From: Parahaliea mediterranea
Lineage (GTDB): Bacteria > Pseudomonadota > Gammaproteobacteria > Pseudomonadales > Halieaceae
Direction of reading: 5' to 3'
Assembly (NCBI RefSeq): GCF_003402235.1
Contig: NZ_QEWO01000001.1
Coordinates: 1 to 64,000 of the forward strand
Length of the DNA: 64,000 nucleotides
The translations under genes were made by a program, and so were the position numbers. The notes beneath the pieces are model-generated. The model made no database searches and had not been told where the DNA came from. It saw only the letters and a program-made list of their open reading frames with translations. Below are positions 15,768 to 25,260 of the stretch, piece after piece (the first letter of the stretch is position 1; every line of letters begins with the position of its first letter).

Positions 15768-18011
15768 CTACTGGTCGCCCAGCAGGCGGCCCAGTCCGCG
15801 CTCGCGCAGGGCCTGCTGCAGCAATTCGCGGATGCTGGCGGCGTCTTCCATCTCCAGCGCCTGTGCAGCCATGGCCGCGGCGTCCCGTGCGGCGATGGAG
15901 CGCAGCAACCACTTGATGCGCGGGATTTTCGATGCGCTCATGCTCAGGGTACGAATGCCAAGCCCGGCCAGCACCAGCACCGCCGCCGGGTCGGAGGCCA
16001 TTTCGCCACACAGGCTGAGGGGCAGGCCGCTGCCCTTTGCACAGCGGGCGATGCGCGACACTTCCCTTAACACCGCCGGGTGAAGGTGGTCGTAGGCCGG
16101 CGCCACCCGGGGGTTGTTGCGATCCAGGGCCAGCAGGTACTGGCTTAAATCGTTGGAGCCGATGGAGATGAAGTCGATGCGGCTGGCCCAGGTGGGCAGC
16201 AGCGAAATGGCCGCCGGTACTTCCACCATAATGCCCACCGGCGGCCGGTTGACCGTGTGGCCTTCGTCGCGCAACTGGCCCAGGGCGTCGTCCAGCAGGC
16301 GCCGCAGCCGGTCGATCTCGCCGGTGTTGCTGACCATTGGCAGCAGTATGCGCAGGTTGTCCGCATCGCCGGCGGCGCGCAGCATGGCGCGCAGCTGGGT
16401 CATCAGCAGGGAGCTGTTGTCCAGGCAGAAGCGAATGCCGCGCCAGCCAAGGGCCGGGTTTTCTTCCTCGATGGGAAAGTAGGGCAGGGGTTTGTCGCCG
16501 CCAATGTCGAGGGTGCGCATGTACACCGGCTTGCCGGCGTAGGCCTTCAGCACCTGGCGGTAGATGAATTCCTGCTCGTCTTCCGAGGGGAAGGTTTCGG
16601 CCACCATGAAGGGCATTTCGGTGCGGTACAGGCCCACACCCTCGGCGCCGTTGGCGATGCCTGGGGAAATATCCGCCAGCAGGCCGGTATTGGCGTACAG
16701 CTGGACTTTTTCACCGTCGGTGGTGGTGGCCGGTTCGTTGACCAGCTCGGCCAGTTCACCCTGCAGGGTGCGGTCGGCCTGTTGCAGGCGGCGGAACTCT
16801 TTTTTCACCGACAGCGGTGGGTGCAGGATCACCTGCCCGACGTTGCCATCGACAATAATCGGGTCGCCGTCGTTGACCGCCTTGATGGCGCCGGTGCCCA
16901 TGACCGCCGGCACGCCCAGGGCGTTGGCCAGCACTGCCGTGTGCGACAACGTGGAGCCCTCAAAGCAGACGATGGCCTGCAGGCGCGCTGGGTCGCAGGA
17001 GGCGATATCCGACACGCTGACTTTGCTGCCCACCAGCACCACTGGCCCGTCGCCGGGCAGCGCGCTGCTGTCGTTGTCGCCGGCCCAGGCGGAGTAGAGC
17101 TTGTTGCCGAGGTGGTAGAGATCCTCGTGGCGGGCGCGCAGGTAGGGGTCTTCCATGGCCAGGAAGATGTCGGCAAAGTGCTGCACTGTCTGGCGCAGGG
17201 CGCCCGGCAGCCACTGGCCGTTGCGGATGCGCTCCGCCACGCCCTGGCGCAGGTGGTTGTCTGCCAGCAGCATCTGGTAGGCGGAGAACACCGCCGCCAC
17301 GCTGTCGGAGACATCCGCACCCAGCGAGCAGCGCTCGGCTTCCACCTCGGCGCTGACCTGCTCCAGCAGGGCGTGCCAGCGCTGCAGAGCCAGCTCGGGG
17401 TCGTCGCAGGCCTTGTCGGACACGCTGTACAGGTCGAACTGGTCGCACACCTGCACCTTGCCGATGCCGATGCCGGGCGCACCCTTCACCCCGCGCAGGC
17501 GGCGGGTGGCGGAGAGCACATTGCTGATCTGCTGCGGTTCCGCCGGCAGCACCAGGGCGAGCTGAGCCGACAGGGTGACCAGAAAGGCCAGTTCTTCCTC
17601 GCTCATCAGCCGCGCTTCGCGCGCCTGCACCACCAGCACGCCGATCACCTCGCCGCCGCGCACCAGGGGCACGCCGCAAAAGCTGTGGAACTCCTCTTCG
17701 TGGGTTTCGGCAATGTAGCGGAAGTCGGGGTGCGCGGCGGCCTCGGCAATGTTCACCGGGTGGCGGCTGCGGGCGGCCAGGCCCACCAGGCCGGCGCCCT
17801 CCGGCAGCAGGGTGTGGCCCACCGAGCGCGGGTCAAGGCCGTGGCTGGCGGCCAGCAGCATGCTGTGGTCCGGCTGGGAGATATACAGGCTGCAGACATC
17901 CACACCGATGGCCCGGTGAATGGACTCCACAATCAGCTTGACCTGCTCGGCGTGAGCAGACGCCTGGGCGGCAGCCTGAACAATGCGGGTAAGTTCGAGT
18001 AGCGGGTTCAT
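15768..18011 (-). CDS. ptsP: Nitrogen-PTS phosphoenolpyruvate-protein phosphotransferase PtsP (EI-Ntr)
   Basis: The 747-residue protein has an N-terminal GAF domain (about 1-150) and a complete enzyme I. The phosphorylated histidine (about residue 357) is in STLSHTAVLANALG, and the C-terminal PEP-binding barrel is intact, with the EEENPALGWRGIRF block, SIGSNDLSQYLLALDR and a Cys in LSLCGEMASDP. It passes phosphate from PEP to NPr in the nitrogen-related PTS, linking nitrogen and carbon status to regulation. I use the ATG at 18011 (MNPLLELTRIV), which matches homologues. In many gammaproteobacteria rppH lies beside ptsP; here it does not. Confidence 0.95.
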   Translation of the reverse strand: MNPLLELTRIVQAAAQASAHAEQVKLIVESIHRAIGVDVCSLYISQPDHSMLLAASHGLDPRSVGHTLLPEGAGLVGLAARSRHPVNIAEAAAHPDFRYIAETHEEEFHSFCGVPLVRGGEVIGVLVVQAREARLMSEEELAFLVTLSAQLALVLPAEPQQISNVLSATRRLRGVKGAPGIGIGKVQVCDQFDLYSVSDKACDDPELALQRWHALLEQVSAEVEAERCSLGADVSDSVAAVFSAYQMLLADNHLRQGVAERIRNGQWLPGALRQTVQHFADIFLAMEDPYLRARHEDLYHLGNKLYSAWAGDNDSSALPGDGPVVLVGSKVSVSDIASCDPARLQAIVCFEGSTLSHTAVLANALGVPAVMGTGAIKAVNDGDPIIVDGNVGQVILHPPLSVKKEFRRLQQADRTLQGELAELVNEPATTTDGEKVQLYANTGLLADISPGIANGAEGVGLYRTEMPFMVAETFPSEDEQEFIYRQVLKAYAGKPVYMRTLDIGGDKPLPYFPIEEENPALGWRGIRFCLDNSSLLMTQLRAMLRAAGDADNLRILLPMVSNTGEIDRLRRLLDDALGQLRDEGHTVNRPPVGIMVEVPAAISLLPTWASRIDFISIGSNDLSQYLLALDRNNPRVAPAYDHLHPAVLREVSRIARCAKGSGLPLSLCGEMASDPAAVLVLAGLGIRTLSMSASKIPRIKWLLRSIAARDAAAMAAQALEMEDAASIRELLQQALRERGLGRLLGDQ

Positions 18012-18180
18012 GGGGGCCATTAGGCGGCAAAAGGCGTAAGCGGGCAAGAGGCAAAACGCTGGCAAACGCGCTTTGGCAGTGACGCATCAGCAGCGATGGC
18101 CGCGCGCACCGCCGTGCTAGTGCAACGCGCGGGCCTGCGCTAGAGTTGACGGCCACATAACAATAGCGAAAGGGTAAAAC

Positions 18181-19032
18181 ATGCAGGACAAACAGGTGGT
18201 GATCACAGGCCCGACCGCGGGCATCGGGCGCGAGACCGCACTGGAACTGGGGCGCCGCGGCGCCCGCCTGACCCTGCTGTGCCGCGCTCAGCACAAGGGC
18301 GAGGCGCTGGCGGCGGAGGTGGCCAGCCTGGGCGGGCCCCCCGCGCAGGTGGTGGTTATGGACATGGCCTCGCTGGCCAGCGTGCGCGCCGCCGGCCAGG
18401 TGCTGCTGGATCGCGGCGAGCCCATCGATGTGCTGATCAACAACGCGGGCCTTATCAACACCGAGCGGCGCGAGAGCGCCGATGGCTTCGAGGAAACCCT
18501 GGCGGTCAATCACTTTGCGCCCTTTGTGCTGACCGGCATGCTGCTGAGCCTGCTGCAGGCGCAGCCCGGCTCGCGCATTGTCAATGTGGCCTCGGATGCC
18601 CACAAGTTTGTGCGCGGTATGGGCTTTGACGATATGCAGGCCGAGCAGGGCTTTCGCACCTTTCGCGAGTACGGCCGCTCCAAGCTCGCCAACATGCTGT
18701 TTACCCTGGGCCTGGCAAAGCGGCTGGAAGGTGGCTCCCCCACGGTCAACTGCCTGCACCCGGGGGCGGTGTCCACGTCGCTTGGCAGCCAGAATGACGG
18801 GCTGCTGAGCGGGCTGTTGCCGCTGCTGCTCAAACCGTTTTTCAAATCGCCCGAGCAGGGCGCGCAAACCACGCTGTTCCTTGCCTGCGACCCGTCGGTG
18901 GCCGGCGTGAGCGGCCAGTACTTTGCCAAAAGCCGCCCGGTAAAACCCAAGCCCTGGGCGCAGGATGCCGAGGCGGCCGAGCGCCTGTGGCGCTATACCG
19001 AGGAGTGTACGGGCTTTGTCTATTCGTTATAG
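18181..19032 (+). CDS. Short-chain dehydrogenase/reductase (retinol-dehydrogenase-like)
   Basis: The 283-residue SDR has the NAD(P) motif TGPTAGIG (9-16), NNAG in the middle, and the catalytic Ser/Tyr-x3-Lys with YGRSK. Similarity to retinol/WW-domain oxidoreductase-type SDRs (VNHFAPFVLTGMLL, NCLHPGAVSTSLG) suggests oxidation or reduction of a hydrophobic alcohol or ketone. AAAGGG precedes the ATG. It lies 48 bp upstream of the MDR-family dehydrogenase on the same strand, so they probably form an operon. Confidence 0.93.
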   Translation: MQDKQVVITGPTAGIGRETALELGRRGARLTLLCRAQHKGEALAAEVASLGGPPAQVVVMDMASLASVRAAGQVLLDRGEPIDVLINNAGLINTERRESADGFEETLAVNHFAPFVLTGMLLSLLQAQPGSRIVNVASDAHKFVRGMGFDDMQAEQGFRTFREYGRSKLANMLFTLGLAKRLEGGSPTVNCLHPGAVSTSLGSQNDGLLSGLLPLLLKPFFKSPEQGAQTTLFLACDPSVAGVSGQYFAKSRPVKPKPWAQDAEAAERLWRYTEECTGFVYSL

Positions 19033-19080
19033 TGAACGGCTCGCACGACTCCCGTAACCCACCAAACAAGGAGCATCACC

Positions 19081-20205
19081 ATGACCACCGGTCTGCAATT
19101 GCGCTCGCTGGTAAGCGACGACGGCACCCTGGAACTCTCTCTGCAGGAGGTAAGCGTCCCCGAGCCCGGCCCCGGCGAGGTGGTGGTCAAGCTGGACGCC
19201 GCCCCCATCAACCCCTCTGACCTCGCCCTGCTGACCGCCATGGCAGACCTGGACACCGCCACCCAAAGCGGCAGCGCCGAGCGCCCGGTGATTACCGCCA
19301 CCATTCCCGAAGGGGCCATGCGCCTGCTGGCGGGGCGGGTGGGGCAGTCCCTGCCGGTGGGCAACGAAGGCGCTGGCGAAGTGGTTGCCGCCGGTTCGTC
19401 CGATGCCGCCCAGGCCCTGCTGGGGCGCACCGTCGGGCTGTTCGGCGGTGAAACCTACGGCCAGTACCGCTGCATCAACGCCATGCAGTGCCTGCCGCTG
19501 GAGGCGGGCACCAGCGCGGTGGATGGCGCCTCCTGCTTCGTCAACCCGATGACGGCCCTGGGCATGGTGGAAACCCTGCGCCGGGAAGGGCATACCGCGC
19601 TGGTGCATACCGCCGCGGCCTCCAACCTCGGGCAGATGCTGAACCGCCTGTGCCAGGCGGACGATATTGCACTGGTGAACGTGGTGCGCCGGGCCGAGCA
19701 GGAGGCCATTCTGCGCGACCTGGGCGCGCGCTATGTGGTGAACTCCAGCAGCGAGGACTTCTTCAGCGAATTGACCGAAGCGATCGCCGAAACCGGCGCC
19801 ACGCTGGCCTTTGACGCCACCGGCGGCGGCAAGCTGGCCAGCCAGATTCTCACCTGCATGGAGACGGCGGCGGCGCGCAAGATGACCGAGTACAACCGCT
19901 ATGGCTCGGACACCTACAAGCAGGTCTACATCTATGGCGCGCTGGACATGTCGCCCACGGTCATCCAGCGCAGCTTCGGCTTTGCCTGGGGCGTTGGTGG
20001 CTGGCTGCTGCCCCAGTTCCTGGCCAAGGTGGGTATTGAGAAGATGCTGGAAATGCGCGCCCGGGTGGCGCGTGACATCCACACCACCTTCGCCAGCCAC
20101 TACACCAGCGAAGTCAGCCTGGCCGGCGCGCTGGATCTGGATACCCTGCGCCGCTACAGCCGCCAGGCCACCGGCGAGAAGTTCCTGATTCGCCCCTGGC
20201 AGTAG
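19081..20205 (+). CDS. MDR-family zinc-type alcohol dehydrogenase / quinone oxidoreductase-like protein
   Basis: The 374-residue protein has the MDR GroES-like N-terminus (PEPGPGEVVVKLDAAPINPS, as in quinone oxidoreductases) and a C-terminal Rossmann half with a nucleotide-binding region (VHTAAASNLGQMLNRL) instead of the usual AAxGGVG motif. The structural-zinc cysteine cluster is absent, so it is probably a zinc-independent reductase. AAGGAG precedes the ATG. It probably works with the SDR upstream; the substrate is unknown. Confidence 0.88.
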   Translation: MTTGLQLRSLVSDDGTLELSLQEVSVPEPGPGEVVVKLDAAPINPSDLALLTAMADLDTATQSGSAERPVITATIPEGAMRLLAGRVGQSLPVGNEGAGEVVAAGSSDAAQALLGRTVGLFGGETYGQYRCINAMQCLPLEAGTSAVDGASCFVNPMTALGMVETLRREGHTALVHTAAASNLGQMLNRLCQADDIALVNVVRRAEQEAILRDLGARYVVNSSSEDFFSELTEAIAETGATLAFDATGGGKLASQILTCMETAAARKMTEYNRYGSDTYKQVYIYGALDMSPTVIQRSFGFAWGVGGWLLPQFLAKVGIEKMLEMRARVARDIHTTFASHYTSEVSLAGALDLDTLRRYSRQATGEKFLIRPWQ

Positions 20206-20220
20206 GCCCGCCCACGGGCC
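20205..20220. terminator. Hairpin between convergent genes
   Basis: GGCCCG-CCCA-CGGGCC forms a perfect 6-bp stem with a 4-base loop exactly at the junction of the two convergent genes. There is no T run, so termination is uncertain. Confidence 0.35.
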
Positions 20221-20222
20221 GG

Positions 20223-21695
20223 CTAGCTGGCGGCCCGCAGGGGCTGGGGCAGGGCGGCCACGCTCGACTTGCCCAGCAGCTCGCAGTACTGGCTCTCGAT
20301 GGCGTGGCAGGTCTGGCGCACGCTGCCCATATTCTCCGGATACACCGGCGGCAGGATGGTAATGCGGATGGTGGCCGGGCGAATCAGGTAGCCGCCCTTG
20401 GGCAGGGCGTCCTTCACGTTGTGCAGCACAATCGGCACCACTGGCACCTTGGCCTTTTTGGCCAGGAAGAAGGCGCCGGCCTTGAAGGGCTGGATGTTGC
20501 CAAGGGTGCTGCGCGTGCCCTCCGGGGCAATCAGCAGGGAGCGCCCGCTGTGCAGGACATCCAGCGCGCTCTGCAGCACCGCCGCCTGGTCTTTGTCGTC
20601 CCGATCCACAAAAATAGTGCCCGCTTGTTGCAGCAGCGGGCCAATCAGCGGATTGCCGGCCATTTCTTTTTTCACCAGCGGCACCACATCGCGGCGCAGC
20701 AGGTGGGCCAGCACCAGCGAGTCCAGCAGGCTCTGGTGGTTAAAGGTGAAAATGGCCGGGCGCACACCCAGCAGGTGATCCATGCCCTCTACCTCAAAAT
20801 CGAGCCCGGCAAAGCCGCTGCCCACATCGCCCAGCAGTTGGGTCAGCTTGTTGGCTTTGCCAAAGGGCTTGAAGCCAAGGCGCTGACCGAGTACGCCGGC
20901 GAGGGTGGTGGCCGCCACGGTCTCCAGCGTGAGCACGGTGCGCAACAGCGACTCCAGGTTCGGCTTGCCGCGCGAGGCAAAGCCCAACTGGGGCCACTGC
21001 TCGGCGCGGGCGTGGGCCGCCAGCCGGTCGGAAGGGTTGACCGCCACCGGGTGGCCCACTTCCTTCAGCAGGGGCAGGTCGGCGCTGGAGTCGGTGTAAA
21101 ACCAGCAGTCGCGCAGTTTCACGCCCTGCTGGCGCGCAATGCGCCGTGCGGCCAGGGTCTTGCCCTCGCCGTAGCACATGGGGGTGATGACCTTGCCAGT
21201 AAAGTGGCCGTCCAGCACCTCCAGGCGAGTGCAGCAGATGGCCTCAATCCCCAGTACCCGGGCGATGGGCTCCACCTGGTACTGGCTGGCGGCGCTCACA
21301 ATAACCAGGTGATGGCCGGCGGCGCGGTGGGCCTCCACCAGGGCAATGGCCTCGCGGAACAGGCTGCGGGCCAGGGTGTTGTGGTAGGCGCGCTCGCCCA
21401 GCTCGCTCAGGGTCTGTTCGCTGATGCCCGCCAGGCTGCGGGTCAGGCGCCGCACCAGGCGGTGGTAGTTGCCGCCAGAGCCCCGGGTGCGCTGGCGCAC
21501 CAGGTCGCGCATCACCTTCAGCGACTGCTTCAGTTCGCCGTGGCGGGCGCCGTGACGGGCGGTCTCCCAGGCCATAGCGATAATGGAGTAGCCGGCAATC
21601 AGGGTGCCGTCCAGGTCGAAGAAGGCAACCGCAGGCGTTTCGCCAGCCCCCCGTTCCAGCCCGTCGAGGTGGGCTTCAAAGTTTGCGTAGGCCAT
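20223..21695 (-). CDS. HAD-IB hydrolase fused to a 1-acylglycerol-3-phosphate acyltransferase
   Basis: The 490-residue product (ATG at 21695 with AAGGAC upstream) combines two enzymes. The N-terminal HAD phosphatase domain has the catalytic FFDLDGTLIAG, and the SerB-like WFYTDSSADLPLL block. The C-terminal PlsC domain has FTFNHQSLLDSL (HX4D) and IAPEGTRSTLG. Such fusions are common in proteobacteria and mycobacteria and likely make and remodel glycerolipids, with phosphate removal and acyl transfer in one chain. The open frame extends upstream to 21947 but those residues are low-complexity translation of the repeat-bearing gap and are unlikely to be used. Confidence 0.92.
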   Translation of the reverse strand: MAYANFEAHLDGLERGAGETPAVAFFDLDGTLIAGYSIIAMAWETARHGARHGELKQSLKVMRDLVRQRTRGSGGNYHRLVRRLTRSLAGISEQTLSELGERAYHNTLARSLFREAIALVEAHRAAGHHLVIVSAASQYQVEPIARVLGIEAICCTRLEVLDGHFTGKVITPMCYGEGKTLAARRIARQQGVKLRDCWFYTDSSADLPLLKEVGHPVAVNPSDRLAAHARAEQWPQLGFASRGKPNLESLLRTVLTLETVAATTLAGVLGQRLGFKPFGKANKLTQLLGDVGSGFAGLDFEVEGMDHLLGVRPAIFTFNHQSLLDSLVLAHLLRRDVVPLVKKEMAGNPLIGPLLQQAGTIFVDRDDKDQAAVLQSALDVLHSGRSLLIAPEGTRSTLGNIQPFKAGAFFLAKKAKVPVVPIVLHNVKDALPKGGYLIRPATIRITILPPVYPENMGSVRQTCHAIESQYCELLGKSSVAALPQPLRAAS

Positions 21696-21867
21696 GTTCG
21701 TCCTTGCGCGGAGCGCATCAGCGCGCGTTTGCAGCGCGTCAATCAGAGTCAGAGCAAATAACTTGCCAGAAGCCGGGGGATGGTAAATTTTGCGAGTGAC
21801 AGCGGTGTGACGGGGTAAAAACCTGTGACAAATTGCCGGCGCCGGGCCAGCAGGCCGGCCGGGCGGC

Positions 21868-21911
21868 GGGTGGGCGAAGGGTTGGCGAAGGGTTGGCGAA
21901 GGGTTGGCGAA
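21868..21911. repeat. Four tandem 11-bp repeats between divergent genes
   Basis: Units GGGTTGGCGAA run at 21868, 21879, 21890 and 21901 (the first has GGGTGGGCGAA). The 406-bp gap between the HAD-PlsC gene and hrpB holds this array and the 12-bp repeat at 22021, but no gene I can support. It may be slippage, or the binding site of a regulator of the divergent genes. Confidence 0.7.
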
Positions 21912-22020
21912 GGGCAACGTGCACCAAAACAAGGCGTCGCAATCCACCCCGGCACCATCCCGGCACCTTCGCGGACGCGGGGGACTTCTTCTTCAGGCTC
22001 AGCCACCCACTCCAACTCCT

Positions 22021-22044
22021 TCGCAAACGCCGTCGCAAACGCCA
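22021..22044. repeat. Two tandem 12-bp repeats upstream of hrpB
   Basis: TCGCAAACGCCG and TCGCAAACGCCA sit side by side at 22021-22032 and 22033-22044, 58 bp before the hrpB start. Confidence 0.55.
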
Positions 22045-22101
22045 GCCCGCAGACCCACGCCGCGCATGACTTCCCACCGGCCAATCCCGTAGACTGGCGC
22101 G

Positions 22102-24678
22102 ATGCCTGATGCCGCCACTGCTGACCTGCCCATCCACGACGTACTGCCGCAATTGCGCGCCGCGCTGGACGCCGGCTGCGAGGCGGTGCTGCAGGCGCCC
22201 CCCGGCGCCGGCAAGACCACGGCGGTGCCGCTGGCGCTGTTGCACAGCGCCTGGCTGGCGGGGGGCACCATTCTCATGGTGGAGCCGCGCCGCATGGCCG
22301 CCCGGGCCGCGGCCCTGCGCATGGCGCAACTGCTGAATGAACCGGTGGGGCAGACGGTGGGCTATCGCATCCGCCTGGATACCTGTGTCAGCAAGGCCAC
22401 CCGCATCGAAGTGATTACCGAGGGCATTCTCACCCGCCGGCTGCAGTCCGACCCCGCCCTGGAAGGCGTTGGGCTGGTGATTTTTGATGAATTTCACGAG
22501 CGCAGCCTGGATTCCGACCTGGGGCTGGCCCTGGCCCTGCAGGCCCGGGAACTGTTCCGCGAGGCGGATGCCCCCCTGCGCCTGCTGGCCATGTCCGCCA
22601 CCCTCGACGGCGAGGCAGTGGCCGGCCTGCTGGGCGGTGCGCCCATTATTACCTCCGCGGGTCGCCAGTACCCGGTGCAGGTGCACTACGGCGCCCCCTA
22701 TCAGCTGCGTGACAGCATTATGGCGCCGCTGGTGGATACCGTACTGCGCGCCCTGGGCGAGCAGCCGGGCAGCGTGCTGGTGTTTTTGCCCGGGCAGGCG
22801 GAGATTCGCCGCGCTGGTGCGGAACTGGCCGCGCGCCTGGGCGAGCAGGCCAGCAGCGTGATGCTGTGCCCGCTGTACGGCGGCCTGTCACTGGCCCGGC
22901 AGCAGCAGGCCATTGCCCCTGCACCGGCGGGCCAGCGCAAGGTGGTGCTGGCCACCAATATCGCCGAAACCAGCCTGACCATTGACGGCATTCACACGGT
23001 GGTGGACAGCGGACTGGAACGCCAGGCCCTGTTCGACACCGGCACCGGCATCACCCGCCTCACCACGCGCCGCATTTCCCGTGCTTCGGCGGAGCAGCGC
23101 GCTGGCCGGGCCGGGCGCCTGGCACCGGGGGCCTGCTATCGCCTGTGGAGCGAAGAGCAGCAGCGGCAGCTGGCGCCGCAGTCCACGCCGGAAATCCTGC
23201 AGGCGGATCTGGCGCCCCTGGCCCTGCAACTGCTGGCCTGGGGCGTGCAAAACCCGGCCGAACTGCAGTGGCTGGACCCGCCGCCCGCCGGCCCCTATCG
23301 CCAGGCCCTGGATGTGCTGGCCGCCTGCGATGCGGTGTTCAGCCCGGCGCCCGGCCAGTGGCAGCTGTCGCCCCACGGGGTGCGCCTGGCACAAATGCCC
23401 CTGCACCCGCGGCTGGCCCACATGCTGTTGCTGGGCTGTGACATTCACGCCGGTGAGCTGGCCTGCCTGCTGGCGGCCCTGCTGGCAGAGCGCAACCCCC
23501 TGGCCGACAGTGGCGCCAACCTGCGCCGCGCCCTGGCGGTGCTGTTGGGCGAGGCCCCATGCCCGAAGCCCCTGCAGGGCTGGCACCGGCGGGTTTGGGA
23601 ACAGGCCCGGCGCTACGCCCGCATCTGTAGCGCCATTCACCAGCCGCGCGAGGTGGCCCTGCCGGTGGCGGAAGAAGACGCCCTGGGGGTGCTGCTGGCG
23701 GCCGCCTGGCCCGACCGCATTGCCCGCTTGCGCAGCGCCAGCGCAGCGGGCGCCTACCAGCTGGCCAACGGGCGCAGCGCGCGCCTGCCGGCCGACGATG
23801 AGCTGTGCGCAGAACCCTGGCTGGCGGTAGCTGAAGTGGGCGGGCGTCGGGGCGACAGTGAAGACCGGATATTCAGCGCTGCGCCCCTCAGCGCGGCTGC
23901 ATTCGAGGGCGTGCTGTCGGGCCTGGTGGCGGTGCGCGAGCGCGTGGCCTGGGACGATCGCAGCGAGCGCTTCCTGGCCCGGCGGACGTTTGCGGTAGGC
24001 AGCATCGAGCTGCGCAGCGAGGCCCTCAGGGATGTATCGCCCGAGGCGCGGGGGCGGGCGCTGCTGGGCATGCTGGAGCAGCGCGGGCTGGGCGTGCTGA
24101 ACTGGACGCCGGCCCTGCAGCAGTGGCGTGCCCGGGTGCAGTTGCTGCACGAACAGGCTGCGGCCAGCGCAGACAACCCCTGGCCGGATTTGTCCGATGC
24201 CGGCCTGATGGCCAGCCTGGAACAGTGGCTACTGCCCTGGCTGGATAACGTGCAGCGCCTGTCCGACTTTGCCCGGCTGGACTTGCGCAGTATTTTGCAG
24301 GCCCTGCTGCCCTGGCCCCTGCCGCTGGAACTGGAACGCCTGGCTCCCGAGCGCATTGCCGTGCCATCGGGCTCCAGTATTGCGGTGGATTACAGCCAGC
24401 GCCCGCCGGTGCTGGCGGTCAAGCTGCAGGAAATGTTCGGCTGCGAAGACGGGCCGCGCATCTGCAACGGTGCGGTGGCGCTGTGTATTCACCTGCTGTC
24501 GCCGGCCGGGCGGCCGCTGCAGGTGACAACCGACCTGGCCAGCTTCTGGGGCAATGGCTATGCCGAGGTGCGCAAGGAAATGCGCGGGCGCTATCCCAAG
24601 CACCCGTGGCCGGAAGACCCGGTCAGCGCGCTGCCCACCCGGCATACCCGGGCGCGGCAGCAGCAGGAGGCGGGCTGA
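22102..24678 (+). CDS. hrpB: ATP-dependent helicase HrpB
   Basis: The 858-residue DEAH/DExH-type helicase has Walker A GAGKTT (about residue 35), the HrpB-type Walker B FDEFHERSLDSDLG (about 128), motif III SATL, and the C-terminal RecA half with NIAETSLTIDGI and QRAGRAGRLAPG. It is near the usual HrpB length (about 820-850). HrpB is a putative RNA helicase of unclear cellular role in gammaproteobacteria. The gene stands alone, with the OmpA-like lipoprotein gene converging 13 bp away. Confidence 0.95.
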   Translation: MPDAATADLPIHDVLPQLRAALDAGCEAVLQAPPGAGKTTAVPLALLHSAWLAGGTILMVEPRRMAARAAALRMAQLLNEPVGQTVGYRIRLDTCVSKATRIEVITEGILTRRLQSDPALEGVGLVIFDEFHERSLDSDLGLALALQARELFREADAPLRLLAMSATLDGEAVAGLLGGAPIITSAGRQYPVQVHYGAPYQLRDSIMAPLVDTVLRALGEQPGSVLVFLPGQAEIRRAGAELAARLGEQASSVMLCPLYGGLSLARQQQAIAPAPAGQRKVVLATNIAETSLTIDGIHTVVDSGLERQALFDTGTGITRLTTRRISRASAEQRAGRAGRLAPGACYRLWSEEQQRQLAPQSTPEILQADLAPLALQLLAWGVQNPAELQWLDPPPAGPYRQALDVLAACDAVFSPAPGQWQLSPHGVRLAQMPLHPRLAHMLLLGCDIHAGELACLLAALLAERNPLADSGANLRRALAVLLGEAPCPKPLQGWHRRVWEQARRYARICSAIHQPREVALPVAEEDALGVLLAAAWPDRIARLRSASAAGAYQLANGRSARLPADDELCAEPWLAVAEVGGRRGDSEDRIFSAAPLSAAAFEGVLSGLVAVRERVAWDDRSERFLARRTFAVGSIELRSEALRDVSPEARGRALLGMLEQRGLGVLNWTPALQQWRARVQLLHEQAAASADNPWPDLSDAGLMASLEQWLLPWLDNVQRLSDFARLDLRSILQALLPWPLPLELERLAPERIAVPSGSSIAVDYSQRPPVLAVKLQEMFGCEDGPRICNGAVALCIHLLSPAGRPLQVTTDLASFWGNGYAEVRKEMRGRYPKHPWPEDPVSALPTRHTRARQQQEAG

Positions 24679-24691
24679 GGCCCGGCGCCGC

Positions 24692-25225
24692 CTACTTCAG
24701 AACAACCACCTCAACCCGGCGGTTCATGGCGCGGCCGCTGGCGCTGCTGTTATCCGCCGCCGGTGCATCTTCGCCGTAGGAAATGGTGGCCATGCGATCC
24801 AGCGCCACACCCTGGCTGTGCAGGTAGCGCCGTACCGACTCCGCCCGTGCCAGGCCCAGGCTCTGGTTGTATTCCGCCGGGCCGGAGGCGTCGGTGTGGC
24901 CCTGGATTTCCAGGTACACGTTGGCGTTGTCGGCCTGCAGTTGGCTGGCCAGCTGGCCGAGCCGCGACTGGGCGGAGCTGGACAGGTTGGCGTCGTCAAC
25001 GGTAAAGGTCAGGTCGTCTTCGGTCAGCACCACGTTGTAGAGGAATTTGCCCTCGGCGAGCACTCCGGCCTTCTCGGCCCGCTCCAGGGCTTCGCGACTG
25101 GTGGCGCTCCACTGGTCAACGCGGGTCTCCAGCGCCGCAAAGCGCTCGTCCACATAGCTCTTGGTGGCACAACCGGTGGTTGAGATGACGGCAGCGGCCA
25201 ATACCGCAAACTTCAAAGTACGCAT
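24692..25225 (-). CDS. OmpA-family lipoprotein
   Basis: The 177-residue protein has a lipoprotein signal (ISTTGC, Cys19), a short linker with heptad-like charge pattern, and a C-terminal OmpA/peptidoglycan-binding domain (GHTDASGPAEYNQSLGLARA, then NRRVEV at the end). It would sit in the outer membrane and bind peptidoglycan. AAAGGAG precedes the ATG. A similar lipoprotein lies at 50329-50976, but with a glycine-zipper region in place of the coiled linker. Confidence 0.92.
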   Translation of the reverse strand: MRTLKFAVLAAAVISTTGCATKSYVDERFAALETRVDQWSATSREALERAEKAGVLAEGKFLYNVVLTEDDLTFTVDDANLSSSAQSRLGQLASQLQADNANVYLEIQGHTDASGPAEYNQSLGLARAESVRRYLHSQGVALDRMATISYGEDAPAADNSSASGRAMNRRVEVVVLK

Positions 25226-25260
25226 AGTCAGCTCCTTTCTGGCATTTGGAATGATGCGAG

